Shown here: positions 43,296-51,599 of the stretch, one piece after another
How the letters are laid out: each line of letters starts with the position of its first letter
Numbering within the stretch: the first letter of the stretch is position 1
NCBI GenBank assembly: GCA_034926785.1
Contig: JAYFQU010000037.1
Span: 68,852-132,851, forward strand
DNA: 64,000 nucleotides
From: UBA7703 sp034926785
GTDB lineage: Bacteria; Bacillota; Clostridia; Christensenellales; CAG-138
Direction: 5' to 3'
Program-made: the position numbers and the translations under genes
The notes under the pieces: generated by a model
The model's database searches: none
What the model was told of the DNA's origin: nothing
Seen by the model: only the letters and a program-made list of their open reading frames with translations

Positions 43296-44939
43296 TTACT
43301 GCACCGCGATATAGTAGTAGTAGAGCGGCTGGCCGCCGGCAAGTACCATAAACTCTGCGTCCGCAAACTCCGTCTGGAGTTTGTCCGCAATCGCCTGTGC
43401 GTTTTCCTCCGTCTGCCCCTCGCCAAAATACAGCGTTACGGTGCAGGCCTCGTCCCCGTGTTCCGCAATCATCTTGCGCACGAGCGCCATGGTCGCTTCT
43501 TCCACGCTCGCGCCCGAAACAGATAGATGGTTGTTGATGAGACCGATTATGTCGCCCTTCTTGACAGCGTTGCCGTCAAACTTGGTGTCACGAACGGCAT
43601 AGGTAACCGCGCCGCTGATGACCTCCGCAATCGTGCCCTTCATCGCCTGTTCATTTTCGGCAATCGTAGCATCCTTTGAATATGCCATGCAGGCTGCGAT
43701 CCCCTGCGGAATCGTCTTGGTCGGAATCAGCACAACTCCCTTTTGCGTCAGCTCGCTTGCCTGCTGCGCCGCGAGAATGATATTGGAATTATTCGGCAGG
43801 ACAAATACGTTCCGCGCGTTAATCTTGTTGATGGCGGCGGCGATGGATTCGATGCTCGGATTCATCGTCTGCCCGCCGGAGATCAGCGCATCCACCGCCA
43901 GCGCTTTAAAGAGTTCGTCAATGCCCTCTCCCGTGCTGACGGCGAGAAGACCGAATTCCTTTTCGTTGCGCTTGCGCTCCGCCATGAGTTCGCGGTTCTG
44001 TTCGCGCATATTCTCGATTTTGAGCTTGTCCAGCTCTCCCAGGCGCAACGCCATCTGCAGCACCTTGCCCGGCGAGTTGGAGTGGACATGCACCTTGATC
44101 ATATCTGCATCGTTCGCAACGACGACGGAATCCCCAAGCCGCTCCAGATGATTGCGGAAGCTCTCGATTTCCTTTTCATCGGTCTCCGGTGAGAGATGAA
44201 CGATAAAAAATTCCGTACAATAGCCATATACGATATTTTCACCGGAGAAACTATCCAGATTTGCGCTCTCCTGGATCGGCTGCGCAGGAAGAAGCTCTTC
44301 ATAGCTTTCAATCTCCTCGCCGTCCAGCGAGAGCTTAAAGCCCTTGTAGATGGTGAGCAACCCCTTGCCGCCGGAGTCCACAACGCCTGCTTCTTTGAGT
44401 ACAGGCAGCAGATTTGGCGTGTCGGCAAGCGCTTTTTCGCCGCTTACGAGCATTTCATCCATGAGGCGGTAGACATTTGCCCCTTGCTCCTGCAGGGCGG
44501 CGACGTTCTCCGCAATCACGCGCGAAACGGTTAGAATCGTACCTTCCTTGGGCTTCATGACGGCCTTGTAAGCCGCCTCGCTGCCCTTTGTCAGCGCCGC
44601 GGAAAGCAGCGCCGCATCCACAAACTCCGCGCCTTTAAACGCGCGTGAAAAACCACGGAACAACTGGGAAAGGATAACGCCGGAGTTTCCGCGCGCGCCC
44701 TTGAGCGCGCCCATGCTCAGCGCGTCCGCAACCTGTGTGACATTTGCATGCTCCGGCAAGGCGCGAATCTCATGCACCGCGCTCTGCATGGTCATAGACA
44801 TATTGGTTCCCGTGTCGCCATCGGGGACAGGGAAAACATTCAAAGCATCAATCGCTGCTTTGTTCTTTTCCAGCAGCGCCGCGCCAGCGATAATCATATC
44901 GCGCAGCTGTGCGCCGCCGATCTTCATATTTTTATCCAA
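43296..44939 (-). CDS. DAK2-domain fatty acid kinase-like protein (FakA/YloV)
   Basis: FakA binds ATP and phosphorylates fatty acids carried by FakB proteins, feeding exogenous fatty acids into phospholipid. The N-terminal DhaL/DAK2 domain has NVFPVPDGDTGTNMS near residue 35 (metal/ATP-binding acidic residues) and RGNSGVILSQLFRG. The C-terminal region resembles the DegV-like domain of YloV. The TTG at 44939 has GGAGGG 4 bases upstream; the ATG at 44927 is the alternative, but its ribosome binding site would be about 17 bases away. The pair with the Asp23 family gene upstream is typical of Firmicutes (YloU-YloV), often beside recG as here. Confidence 0.9.
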   Translation of the reverse strand: MDKNMKIGGAQLRDMIIAGAALLEKNKAAIDALNVFPVPDGDTGTNMSMTMQSAVHEIRALPEHANVTQVADALSMGALKGARGNSGVILSQLFRGFSRAFKGAEFVDAALLSAALTKGSEAAYKAVMKPKEGTILTVSRVIAENVAALQEQGANVYRLMDEMLVSGEKALADTPNLLPVLKEAGVVDSGGKGLLTIYKGFKLSLDGEEIESYEELLPAQPIQESANLDSFSGENIVYGYCTEFFIVHLSPETDEKEIESFRNHLERLGDSVVVANDADMIKVHVHSNSPGKVLQMALRLGELDKLKIENMREQNRELMAERKRNEKEFGLLAVSTGEGIDELFKALAVDALISGGQTMNPSIESIAAAINKINARNVFVLPNNSNIILAAQQASELTQKGVVLIPTKTIPQGIAACMAYSKDATIAENEQAMKGTIAEVISGAVTYAVRDTKFDGNAVKKGDIIGLINNHLSVSGASVEEATMALVRKMIAEHGDEACTVTLYFGEGQTEENAQAIADKLQTEFADAEFMVLAGGQPLYYYYIAVQ

Positions 44940-44979
44940 TTTACCCTCCGAATGTTCGGATCCCAAGAGCCGAACTGCG

Positions 44980-45333
44980 TTATACGCGAATGTTTTCGAC
45001 GTGGACGTTGACGGCGCGAACCGTTACCCCCGTCATCTCTTCCACCCGATACTTCACGTTGCTCTTGGCATTTTGCGCCACCGCGGGCAACGATACTCCA
45101 TACTCGAGCGTGACATACAAATCAATGTCGATCACGTCGGGTGAAATGATCGTAACCTTGACGCCGCGGCGCATGTTATCTTTTCCGAACAGCTCAACAA
45201 ACGAGTCGCTCGCTTTTTTTGCGTTCATGCCGACGATGCCGACATTTTCCACAGCCGCATAACCGGCGATGCTTGCGATCAGGTCGTCCGCAATCGTAAT
45301 TTTTCCCAGGGTTGTAGACATTTCCGCTGCCAT
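44980..45333 (-). CDS. Asp23/Gls24 family protein (YloU-like)
   Basis: Asp23-family proteins are small envelope-stress proteins found at the membrane in staphylococci. The 117-aa product has the family pattern GKITIADDLIASIAGYAA at the start and the central DIDLYVTLEYGVSLP segment. AAAGGAGG lies 8 bases before the ATG. It is the first gene of the YloU-YloV operon. A TTGCGG/TATAAA pair upstream may be its promoter. Confidence 0.9.
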   Translation of the reverse strand: MAAEMSTTLGKITIADDLIASIAGYAAVENVGIVGMNAKKASDSFVELFGKDNMRRGVKVTIISPDVIDIDLYVTLEYGVSLPAVAQNAKSNVKYRVEEMTGVTVRAVNVHVENIRV

Positions 45334-45363
45334 AAGTTACGCCTCCTTTTTCGATAGTTCTAT

Positions 45364-45391
45364 TTTATACCATGCGATCATTTTCCCGCAA
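45364..45391 (-). promoter_or_regulatory. candidate promoter of the yloU-yloV operon
   Basis: TTGCGG (45386-45391), 16 bases and TATAAA (45364-45369) on the minus strand; the start point is about 25 bases before the ATG. Confidence 0.45.
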
Positions 45392-45468
45392 CCGCGTAAC
45401 CAGCCCTCTGCGAGATTGCGCAAGGCGTTGTTGTAGCCAATCTGTGAACATCCTGCGGCGCGCAGAGA

Positions 45469-46212
45469 CTACTCCTCTTCATCCTCGGGCAGAACGCCGT
45501 TGTGATAGTAGTCCTGAACGTCGTCGTTATCATCCAAGCGTTCGAGAAACTTGAGCACTTTATCCACCGTTTCAGCGTCGTTGATGCTGACGGTATTCTG
45601 GGGGATCATCTGTACTTCGGCTGAGATAAACTCATACCCCGCAGCCTCCAGCGCCTCTCGCACAACGGAGAATCCGTTCGGATCGGTGTAGATTTCAAAT
45701 GCGTCATCCTGCGCAACAAAATCCGCCGCGCCCGCGTCGAGCGCCTGCATCATGACCTCGTCTTCGTCCATCAGCGCGGTGCGCTCGATGACGATGACGC
45801 CTTTCTTATCAAACATCCAACCGACACAGCCGCTGTTGCCGAGGTTCCCGCCGCTTTTATCAAAAATATGGCGCATCTCCGCAGCCGTACGGTTGCGGTT
45901 GTCGGTAACCACCTCAACAATGATGGCGGTGTTGCCCGGGCCATAACCCTCGTAAACGATTTCTTCGTAGTTAACAGAAGCCCCCTCTCCCGCAGCCTTT
46001 TTGATGGAGCGGGAAATATTGTCGTTCGGCATGTTGTTTGCCTTGGCTTTGGCGATAACGTCGCGCAGTTTGTTGTTATTTGCCGGGTCGGCGCCGCCTT
46101 CTTTAACCGCGATGGCAATCTCTCTGCCGATCTTTGTAAAGATTTTCCCACGCTGGGAATCGGTCTTTTCCTTTTTATTTTTAATGTTTGCCCACTTGGA
46201 ATGTCCTGACAT
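45469..46212 (-). CDS. YebC/PmpR family protein
   Basis: YebC-family proteins were long annotated as transcriptional regulators; recent work shows that some help ribosomes translate proline stretches. The 247-aa product starts with the family signature SGHSKWANIKNKKEK and contains GRIYTKIGREI-like (here GKIFTKIGREIAIA), NMPNDNISRSIKKA and GYGPGNTAIIVEV. Start is the ATG at 46212 with GGAGG 4 bases upstream; the longer reading adds 15 unrelated residues. The C-terminus ends in an acidic EDEEE tail. Confidence 0.95.
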   Translation of the reverse strand: MSGHSKWANIKNKKEKTDSQRGKIFTKIGREIAIAVKEGGADPANNNKLRDVIAKAKANNMPNDNISRSIKKAAGEGASVNYEEIVYEGYGPGNTAIIVEVVTDNRNRTAAEMRHIFDKSGGNLGNSGCVGWMFDKKGVIVIERTALMDEDEVMMQALDAGAADFVAQDDAFEIYTDPNGFSVVREALEAAGYEFISAEVQMIPQNTVSINDAETVDKVLKFLERLDDNDDVQDYYHNGVLPEDEEE

Positions 46213-46287
46213 AAGTCCTCCTGTTTGCCCTTCCCATATTTTAATGACGCCGCCCAAATCTCTGGCAGCATCGAATGTTAAGCCGGT

Positions 46288-46854
46288 TTATTCTTTCTTC
46301 ATCGCGGCGTATGTCCGCGCGATCGATTGCAAATCTGCCCAAACGTCCTTTTTCTTCGTTTCGTCGCGCAATAGCGCCGCAGGGTGATAGGTCGGCAGAA
46401 ACAGCGTTCCATTTTTCTCCAGCCATTGTCCGCGAACGCGCGTAATGCGCGATTCCCGATCATAGACATGCCGCGTTGCGGTTGCGCCAAGGCAGACGAC
46501 AATCTTCGGCTTGATGAGCGCATATTGCATCCGCAAAATCGGCAGGCAAGCCTCCGCTTCATCGTCCTGCGGGGTTCTGTTGCCCGGCGGTCTGCATTTG
46601 ACAACGTTGGTAATATACAGTTCTTCGCGCCGCATGTCAATCGAAAGAAACATTTTATCGAGCAATTGCCCCGCTTTTCCAACGAAAGGGCGCCCTTGCG
46701 CATCCTCATCCGCCCCTGGGCCTTCACCAACGAGCATAATCTCCGCGTTGCGGTTTCCTTCGCCGAGGACAATGCTGTGGCGCTGCTGGCAAAGACCGCA
46801 GCGACGGCAATTCGCAATCTCCCGCTCAATGCTCTCCCAGCTCAGCTCTGGCAT
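46288..46854 (-). CDS. uracil-DNA glycosylase, family 4 (Fe-S type)
   Basis: Family 4 enzymes remove uracil from DNA and carry a [4Fe-4S] cluster. The 188-aa product has the N-terminal cysteines Cys16 and Cys19 (NCRRCGLC), further cysteines at VVKCRPPGNR and VVCLGATA, the motif GEGPGADEDAQGRPFVGKAG (motif A) and the HPAALLR motif B near the C-terminus. GAGGGG lies 6 bases before the ATG at 46854; the GTG at 46869 is dropped. Confidence 0.93.
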   Translation of the reverse strand: MPELSWESIEREIANCRRCGLCQQRHSIVLGEGNRNAEIMLVGEGPGADEDAQGRPFVGKAGQLLDKMFLSIDMRREELYITNVVKCRPPGNRTPQDDEAEACLPILRMQYALIKPKIVVCLGATATRHVYDRESRITRVRGQWLEKNGTLFLPTYHPAALLRDETKKKDVWADLQSIARTYAAMKKE

Positions 46855-46887
46855 TGTTGATCCCCTCACATAGCAATATCAAGGTGA

Positions 46888-47556
46888 TTATACCTGTTCT
46901 GCCGCGTCTTCATCCAGCATGAAGATCGCGTTTTGATGCAGCTGCAGATAGCTCGCCGGCACGCTCGGCAGCACCGGTCCCGTAATCACAAGCGGCGCGA
47001 CTTTGGAGAGCGCATAGCCGGATAGCACCGCTACCACGCGTTTTGCCGCCATGATATTGGAAATACCTACCGTAACCACACGTCCGCCCTCTGTGCGTTC
47101 CACATGCGTCACCGGCGCAAGTTCCGCCCCGGGCATATTGCAGGCAATTCTTCCGTCCGCGCCGATTGTGCAAAGTACGGTATCCAGGCCGCCAATGTCC
47201 AATATCGCGTTTTCATAGTCGTTGCATTGCACGCTCCAGTCGTGCGCTTCAGCGCTGGGCGCGTAAATGTTCTCCGGCAGGATGTTGACGCGATCGTAGA
47301 GCATGCTATGCATGCGCGCTTCGTCGGAAATCTCAACGTCTGCCTTTACGTGCTCGTAAAGATTAAATGCGCGAATGGTCGCCCAGTCCAAAAGCCCGTC
47401 GCTTGTCATGCCCGCCAGCTTGCGATAGGCGGACGAGAGAGAAGCGGAACAATCCAGGCCGAGCGCGCTGCTGGGCTTTTCTATGATGCATCCTGCGAGC
47501 AGCGTAGCCACCGCCTGACTCAGCGTATCGCTGTCTCGATAGACAAGTACGCTCAT
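46888..47556 (-). CDS. NagB/6-phosphogluconolactonase-like protein with altered active site
   Basis: The fold resembles glucosamine-6-phosphate deaminase (NagB), which turns glucosamine-6-phosphate into fructose-6-phosphate and ammonia. The 222-aa length and the AFNLYEHVKA and TIGADGRIACN segments match the positions of the NagB motifs FNMDEYVGL and GxGxDGHIAFNEP. However, the catalytic Asp72 is Tyr67, His143 is Arg136 and Glu148 is Met141 here; only the Asp of the second motif (Asp134) and the following Glu of the first (Glu68) remain. Deaminase activity is therefore doubtful, and the protein may bind a sugar phosphate for another purpose. It overlaps the next gene by four bases. Confidence 0.72.
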   Translation of the reverse strand: MSVLVYRDSDTLSQAVATLLAGCIIEKPSSALGLDCSASLSSAYRKLAGMTSDGLLDWATIRAFNLYEHVKADVEISDEARMHSMLYDRVNILPENIYAPSAEAHDWSVQCNDYENAILDIGGLDTVLCTIGADGRIACNMPGAELAPVTHVERTEGGRVVTVGISNIMAAKRVVAVLSGYALSKVAPLVITGPVLPSVPASYLQLHQNAIFMLDEDAAEQV

Positions 47557-48491
47557 TTCAGCTCTCCCATCGCTTCAACAGCGTTGATGAACAAGAGAAC
47601 ATCATTATAAACGTCCTTGCGGTTGATCTCATTCAGCATCTCGTGACGCCCGCCATCATAAAGCTTAAGTTCCGCTTCATGCCCCGTTTTCTCCAGCCAG
47701 CGATGAACCTGCTTTACGCCCTTTCCCTTGTTGCCAACGGGATCCATTGCCCCGGAGAAAACCAGAATCGGGTGTTTGGGCACGCGGGAAGCCCATTTCT
47801 CATTTGAGATCTCGCTTAGCCCGGTAAACACGTCATACATCGCATGCGCGGTGAACGGGAACCCGCAGTTGTCGTCCGCGTTGTAGGCGTCAACATGTGC
47901 GTCATCCCGCGAAAGCCAGTCGTTCGGGGTACGATTTGGCTGAAACGCTTTGTTATATGAGCCAAAACTCATTTTAAACAATGTCATGCTCGGCAGTTTC
48001 CCGCCGGTTTTCTTAATCTCGCGCTTTGCAATCAGTTTGCCGATGGCGAGGACGGGATTTGCCCCTGCGGTGCCGGAGAAGATGAACGCGTCAAAATCTC
48101 CGCCGGTTCTCCCTGCATAGGTCCGCGCAAGGAAAGAACCCATGGAGTGTCCCATCAGGATAAACGGAATTGCGGGATAGTCCTTTTTGACCAGGTCGCG
48201 CATAGAGCGCATATCCTGAACAACCGCGTCCCAACCGTTTTTATCGCCAAAGTATCCTTTTGGCATGCCAGGGACGATGCTCTTGCCGTGGCTGACGATA
48301 TCGTTCCCATAGACCAATACGCCGTTTTCGGCTAAATAAGAAGCAAACTCATCATAGCGGTCGATGTGCTCCGCCATACCGTGGGTAATCTGTAGCGCAG
48401 CGTGCGGGTCTTCCGGAACCCACATGCGATAACGAATGTCGCAAAGCCCGGTTGCGGAGGGAAATCTTTTCTCGCGCAGGGTGAATTTCAT
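47553..48491 (-). CDS. alpha/beta hydrolase (lysophospholipase/monoacylglycerol lipase-like)
   Basis: The 312-aa protein has the serine hydrolase nucleophile elbow GHSMGS with Ser116, an HG oxyanion segment (ITHGMAEHIDRY) near residue 36 and a C-terminal His in LYDGGRHEMLNE; Asp is in FSGAMDPVGN. This pattern is that of the Hydrolase_4/PldB group. The substrate is unknown. No signal peptide is seen, so it is probably cytoplasmic. The ATG at 48491 has GGGGAGG upstream; the longer reading adds 13 residues that would lie inside the promoter. It is coupled to the NagB-like gene by overlap. Confidence 0.85.
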   Translation of the reverse strand: MKFTLREKRFPSATGLCDIRYRMWVPEDPHAALQITHGMAEHIDRYDEFASYLAENGVLVYGNDIVSHGKSIVPGMPKGYFGDKNGWDAVVQDMRSMRDLVKKDYPAIPFILMGHSMGSFLARTYAGRTGGDFDAFIFSGTAGANPVLAIGKLIAKREIKKTGGKLPSMTLFKMSFGSYNKAFQPNRTPNDWLSRDDAHVDAYNADDNCGFPFTAHAMYDVFTGLSEISNEKWASRVPKHPILVFSGAMDPVGNKGKGVKQVHRWLEKTGHEAELKLYDGGRHEMLNEINRKDVYNDVLLFINAVEAMGELK

Positions 48492-48509
48492 ACGCCAAAC
48501 CTCCCCGAC

Positions 48510-48549
48510 AATAATAAAAGAGTATACCACCTTTGGGTGGAATACTCAA
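48510..48549 (-). promoter_or_regulatory. inverted repeat overlapping promoter, in front of the alpha/beta hydrolase
   Basis: On the minus strand TTGAGT (48544-48549), a 17-base spacer and TATACT (48521-48526) form a good promoter. The whole promoter lies inside a near-perfect inverted repeat, GAGTAT-CCACC arms at 48520-48547 with a 4-base centre and one mismatch per arm pair. Downstream of the right arm comes TTTTATTATT, so the same bases could also terminate the ABC operon. Confidence 0.65.
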
Positions 48550-48599
48550 GATTTCAGATGAGATTGGCTGCGAACGCGCAACCAAGCGGAATGCATTCG

Positions 48600-49166
48600 C
48601 TAATCGACAAGCAGCGTTTGATGCGTCCCAAAGAGCATCGCTTCCGCTTCGTCGTGCGTAATCACAATGATTGGTGATTTCGTTTCCAGCAATGCTTCTG
48701 ATGCGACGCGTTTATTCTCTTCGTCCAGCCCTGTAAACGGCTCGTCGAGAAACAAAATATCGCCCTGATATGCCAACGCGCGGGCAATGGCAACACGCCT
48801 CTTCATTCCGCCGGAGAGCTCGCGCGGCAGGAGATTGAGACTATCGCTCAAGCCAAGTTTGCTTAACGCATCCTTAGCGCGCCTCTCGTCCGATACCAGA
48901 GAAACATTTTCCAAGGCGGTGGCCCACGGAAGCAGCCGATCCTCCTGAAACACGACGGCTGTTTTCCTCCGCTCCATACCGGCCATCGTTCCGCAGTCCG
49001 GCGTTTCCAGCCCCAGCAACAGGCGAAACAACGTAGTTTTCCCCGCGCCGGATGCGCCGCGAATCGCCGTAACGCCGTTAAGCGAAATCTCCGCTGAGAA
49101 GTTCAAAAGCACTGCATGCCGGTCAAAGCATTTGGTGATGTTGTTGATGATGATTGCATCAGCCAT
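48600..49166 (-). CDS. ABC transporter ATP-binding protein (SsuB/TauB-like)
   Basis: The product powers the permease encoded upstream. It has Walker A GASGAGKTT near residue 38, the Q-loop VFQEDRLLPW, the signature LSGGMKRR, Walker B ILFLDEPFTGLD and the H-loop VITHDEAEA. The Q-loop sequence FQEDRLLPW is characteristic of nitrate/sulfonate/taurine-type importers. At 188 aa it is short for the family (about 240 aa), lacking part of the C-terminus. It overlaps the permease gene by 8 bases. It is the last gene of the operon. Confidence 0.9.
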   Translation of the reverse strand: MADAIIINNITKCFDRHAVLLNFSAEISLNGVTAIRGASGAGKTTLFRLLLGLETPDCGTMAGMERRKTAVVFQEDRLLPWATALENVSLVSDERRAKDALSKLGLSDSLNLLPRELSGGMKRRVAIARALAYQGDILFLDEPFTGLDEENKRVASEALLETKSPIIVITHDEAEAMLFGTHQTLLVD

Positions 49167-49905
49167 TGCGCCGTATCCTCCTCATGCTCCAGACCAGAAG
49201 CCACTCGAGCAGCATCGAGAGCGTGACGATCAGCAGCGTCCACGCAAACAGATCGACCGTTTCGATTCGAAGTTTGGATTCATACAGACGATAGCCGATC
49301 GATTTCTTAGGCAGGGCAATGATCTCCGCCGCAACACCGCTCTTCCAGGCGAAGCCAAGCGAGGTGGTGCACGCCGCAAGAAACTGAGGCAGAGCGGACG
49401 GAATATAGATTTTTTTCAAAACCTGCCAACGCGACAGGCCAAATACGCGCCCCATCTCGACCAGACGCCTATCCGTCTCAAGGATCGCCTCTGCGGTGGT
49501 TGCCCAAACGATCGGCAGTGTCATAAGCAGGCTGATAAACAGCGGCACCATGTCGGATGTCAGCCAGAGCAGTGCAAGCAGGATAAACGACGTAACCGGA
49601 GACGCCTTGATGACGGCGCGCAGGGGCGAAAGCAGCGAATCGGCGAATTTTGACCGCGCGGTGAGAATCGCGAACAATACGCCGCCAACCACGCCCAGCA
49701 GATATCCGCTCATGATGCGCAGCAGTGTAAGCCCCGCATAGACCCAACTTTCACCCTTTGTCAAAAGCGAAAACAGCCTGCCGAAAGTAGATAACGGCGA
49801 GGGAAGCAGGAGCTCCTTGCCAACAAGGAGACTCGCCGCTTCCCAAACCGTAAAATAGATGAGCGCAATCAGCGCTGTTTGCAGATACTTTTTCTTACTC
49901 GGCAT
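49159..49905 (-). CDS. ABC transporter permease (SsuC-like)
   Basis: The 248-aa membrane protein has about six hydrophobic segments and the binding-protein-dependent permease EAA loop in the MGRVFGLSRWQVLKKIYIPSALP stretch (given in part), which contacts the ATPase. The start ATG at 49905 overlaps the stop region of the substrate-binding protein gene, so the longer reading from 49965 is dropped. The transported compound is unknown. Confidence 0.9.
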   Translation of the reverse strand: MPSKKKYLQTALIALIYFTVWEAASLLVGKELLLPSPLSTFGRLFSLLTKGESWVYAGLTLLRIMSGYLLGVVGGVLFAILTARSKFADSLLSPLRAVIKASPVTSFILLALLWLTSDMVPLFISLLMTLPIVWATTAEAILETDRRLVEMGRVFGLSRWQVLKKIYIPSALPQFLAACTTSLGFAWKSGVAAEIIALPKKSIGYRLYESKLRIETVDLFAWTLLIVTLSMLLEWLLVWSMRRIRRNG

Positions 49906-50824
49906 AGAGGTCGTCGCCGGGCAGTTTGCCGCCGACCGACTTTGGATTCGCCGTAAAGAGAACATTGAGCATAGCCGATGCCGCGCTCTTCATCTCTTCT
50001 CCGGTGATGCTGACAATATAGCTGCGCGGGATGGCCTGCGTTGCAATTGCGGCGGAGCCGACAATGCCGAGATCCGCAATCTTCTGGGCAGCGTCGGCGG
50101 AGGTATTCACCTTCTCAACAGAGGCGGCATAATCCGCAAGAAACGCCTTGATTTGATCGGGATGCTCTTGACAGAAGGTGCGGTTTGCTATGTAAACACC
50201 CATGACAAGCTTTGTGCCGGAGGCCGCTTCCCAGGCTTCGTTAAGATCCAGCGCAACGCGGACATCCGGGTTCTTCACCGTAACGGCGGAGACAAACGGC
50301 TCCGGCAAGATGGCAATCTGTGCCTCTCCGGAGGCTACCATAGCGGCGAGCGCGGTGTGTTCGCCAACGTATTCCACCTTGACCTGATCGGTCAGGCCAT
50401 TTTGAGCGAGCAAATAATCCAGCACAAACTGGGGGGTTGCGCCTTCGCCGCTGGCATAGATGGTCTTGCCTGTAAGATCGGCAAGCGAATGGATGTTGTC
50501 TCCGTTTTCAACAATATAGAGAACCCCAAGCGTATCCAGATTCAATAGAACAACATTGCCCTCGGTTTTGTTATAGAGCGTTGCTGCGAGGTTAATCGGA
50601 ACTGCGGCAATATCGATCTCGCCGCTGACGAATTTGCCGACGACGACATCCGGCGCGTCCTGTAGTTCTACGTTATACTTGTCAGTTTGGTCCATCATAT
50701 AGCTGATGCCCATTCCTGTCGGCCCCTTGAGCGCGGCGATGTTGACGGGCTCGACAGGCGCTTTGGCGCAGCCCAGCGCAAATATCATGACAAGTACGAC
50801 CAAGCCTGCGATTCGTTTCTTCAT
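49895..50824 (-). CDS. ABC transporter substrate-binding lipoprotein (SsuA/ThiY-like)
   Basis: The N-terminus is a lipoprotein signal with the lipobox FALGC, so Cys19 would be lipidated. The mature region follows the NMT1/SsuA fold pattern: LKGPTGMGISYM near residue 33, GEIDIAAVPINLA and GEGATPQFVLDYLL. GPTG is a usual anion/ligand loop in this family. It lies upstream of the permease and ATPase genes, and downstream of the Crp-like regulator with a four-base overlap. The substrate could be a sulfonate, nitrate or thiamine precursor; a role beyond uptake cannot be read. Confidence 0.88.
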   Translation of the reverse strand: MKKRIAGLVVLVMIFALGCAKAPVEPVNIAALKGPTGMGISYMMDQTDKYNVELQDAPDVVVGKFVSGEIDIAAVPINLAATLYNKTEGNVVLLNLDTLGVLYIVENGDNIHSLADLTGKTIYASGEGATPQFVLDYLLAQNGLTDQVKVEYVGEHTALAAMVASGEAQIAILPEPFVSAVTVKNPDVRVALDLNEAWEAASGTKLVMGVYIANRTFCQEHPDQIKAFLADYAASVEKVNTSADAAQKIADLGIVGSAAIATQAIPRSYIVSITGEEMKSAASAMLNVLFTANPKSVGGKLPGDDLYAE

Positions 50825-51489
50825 TCGTTTTCTCCTTTTGACAGGCGGAATGCCCGCCCGTGCCGTTCTATTTTTCCTTCGGAAACCAGTTTATCCATTG
50901 CGCGGTATAAGGTTGTCCTCCCGATGCGAAGCGCCTCCGCCAGCGCGCTGACGCTCCATTCGGACTCATACAACCCGTTTTCCGCGTGGGTTTTAATGTG
51001 GTTGAATACCCGCTCCTCCACGTTCTGCGGCAAAAAACCGTCCAGCCTGGCGCTTAGAAAGCGAATTCTTGCGGTAAGATAACGGAGGTAGTTTTCCGTG
51101 ACCCGAAAGTCCCGCTGCATCATAGCGCGGAGTGCGCTTTCTTGAATAAGCAGAACCCATGTGCTCCCGTTTGCCATCACGCGGGCAACATATGCTTCCT
51201 CCTCATGAAACAACGCAGCTGCGCCGAACAGATCTTTCTGCCGCAATACGCTCATCGGCATCTTGCCGTTTCCACTCTCCTTGGTTACGATGCATTCGCC
51301 ATAGAGGATGATGCCGAGCGCGCGCTCCGTATCGTGCCGGTCAAAGATGATCTGATCTTTTTCAAAATGCGCAACACGAACCCCGTCCAGCAAGAGCAAT
51401 TCTCGAATCGCATCCTCCGGGATGCCGGAAAAGAGGAACGTCTCCGACGCAAGCTTTGCATATGCGGCTGGATTGATCGATCGGCTCAC
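50821..51489 (-). CDS. Crp/Fnr family transcriptional regulator
   Basis: The 222-aa protein has an N-terminal cyclic-nucleotide-binding-like beta barrel (residues 20-125), a long dimerisation helix and a C-terminal winged helix (about 165-215, SVSALAEALRIGRTTLYRAM). No cysteine cluster for an iron-sulfur centre is present, and the Crp cAMP motif (GExxxxRxA-type) is absent, so the effector is unknown. It is the first gene of the ABC operon and likely regulates that operon and itself. A promoter and a candidate operator lie at 51547-51588. The ATG at 51489 is used. Confidence 0.88.
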   Translation of the reverse strand: MSRSINPAAYAKLASETFLFSGIPEDAIRELLLLDGVRVAHFEKDQIIFDRHDTERALGIILYGECIVTKESGNGKMPMSVLRQKDLFGAAALFHEEEAYVARVMANGSTWVLLIQESALRAMMQRDFRVTENYLRYLTARIRFLSARLDGFLPQNVEERVFNHIKTHAENGLYESEWSVSALAEALRIGRTTLYRAMDKLVSEGKIERHGRAFRLSKGENE

Positions 51490-51546
51490 CTTGTCCCTCC
51501 CAACTCATTCCAGTTCGAATTTTGTCTAAGTAATTCATCACTATTT

Positions 51547-51588
51547 GTTCCACATGGTACATTTTATCAATTCTTTTGTGTTTGTCAA
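51547..51588 (-). promoter_or_regulatory. promoter and candidate operator of the crp-like/ABC operon
   Basis: TTGACA (51583-51588), 16 bases and TAAAAT (51561-51566) on the minus strand. Directly downstream, at the start point, lies the 14-base partial palindrome GTACCATGTGGAAC (51547-51560), a possible repressor site. Confidence 0.65.
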
Positions 51589-51599
51589 TCCTGTTTTGC

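Noticed and set aside
50821..51489. An oxygen-sensing Fnr
   Set aside because: The N-terminal cysteine set of Fnr is missing, so it is recorded only as Crp/Fnr family.
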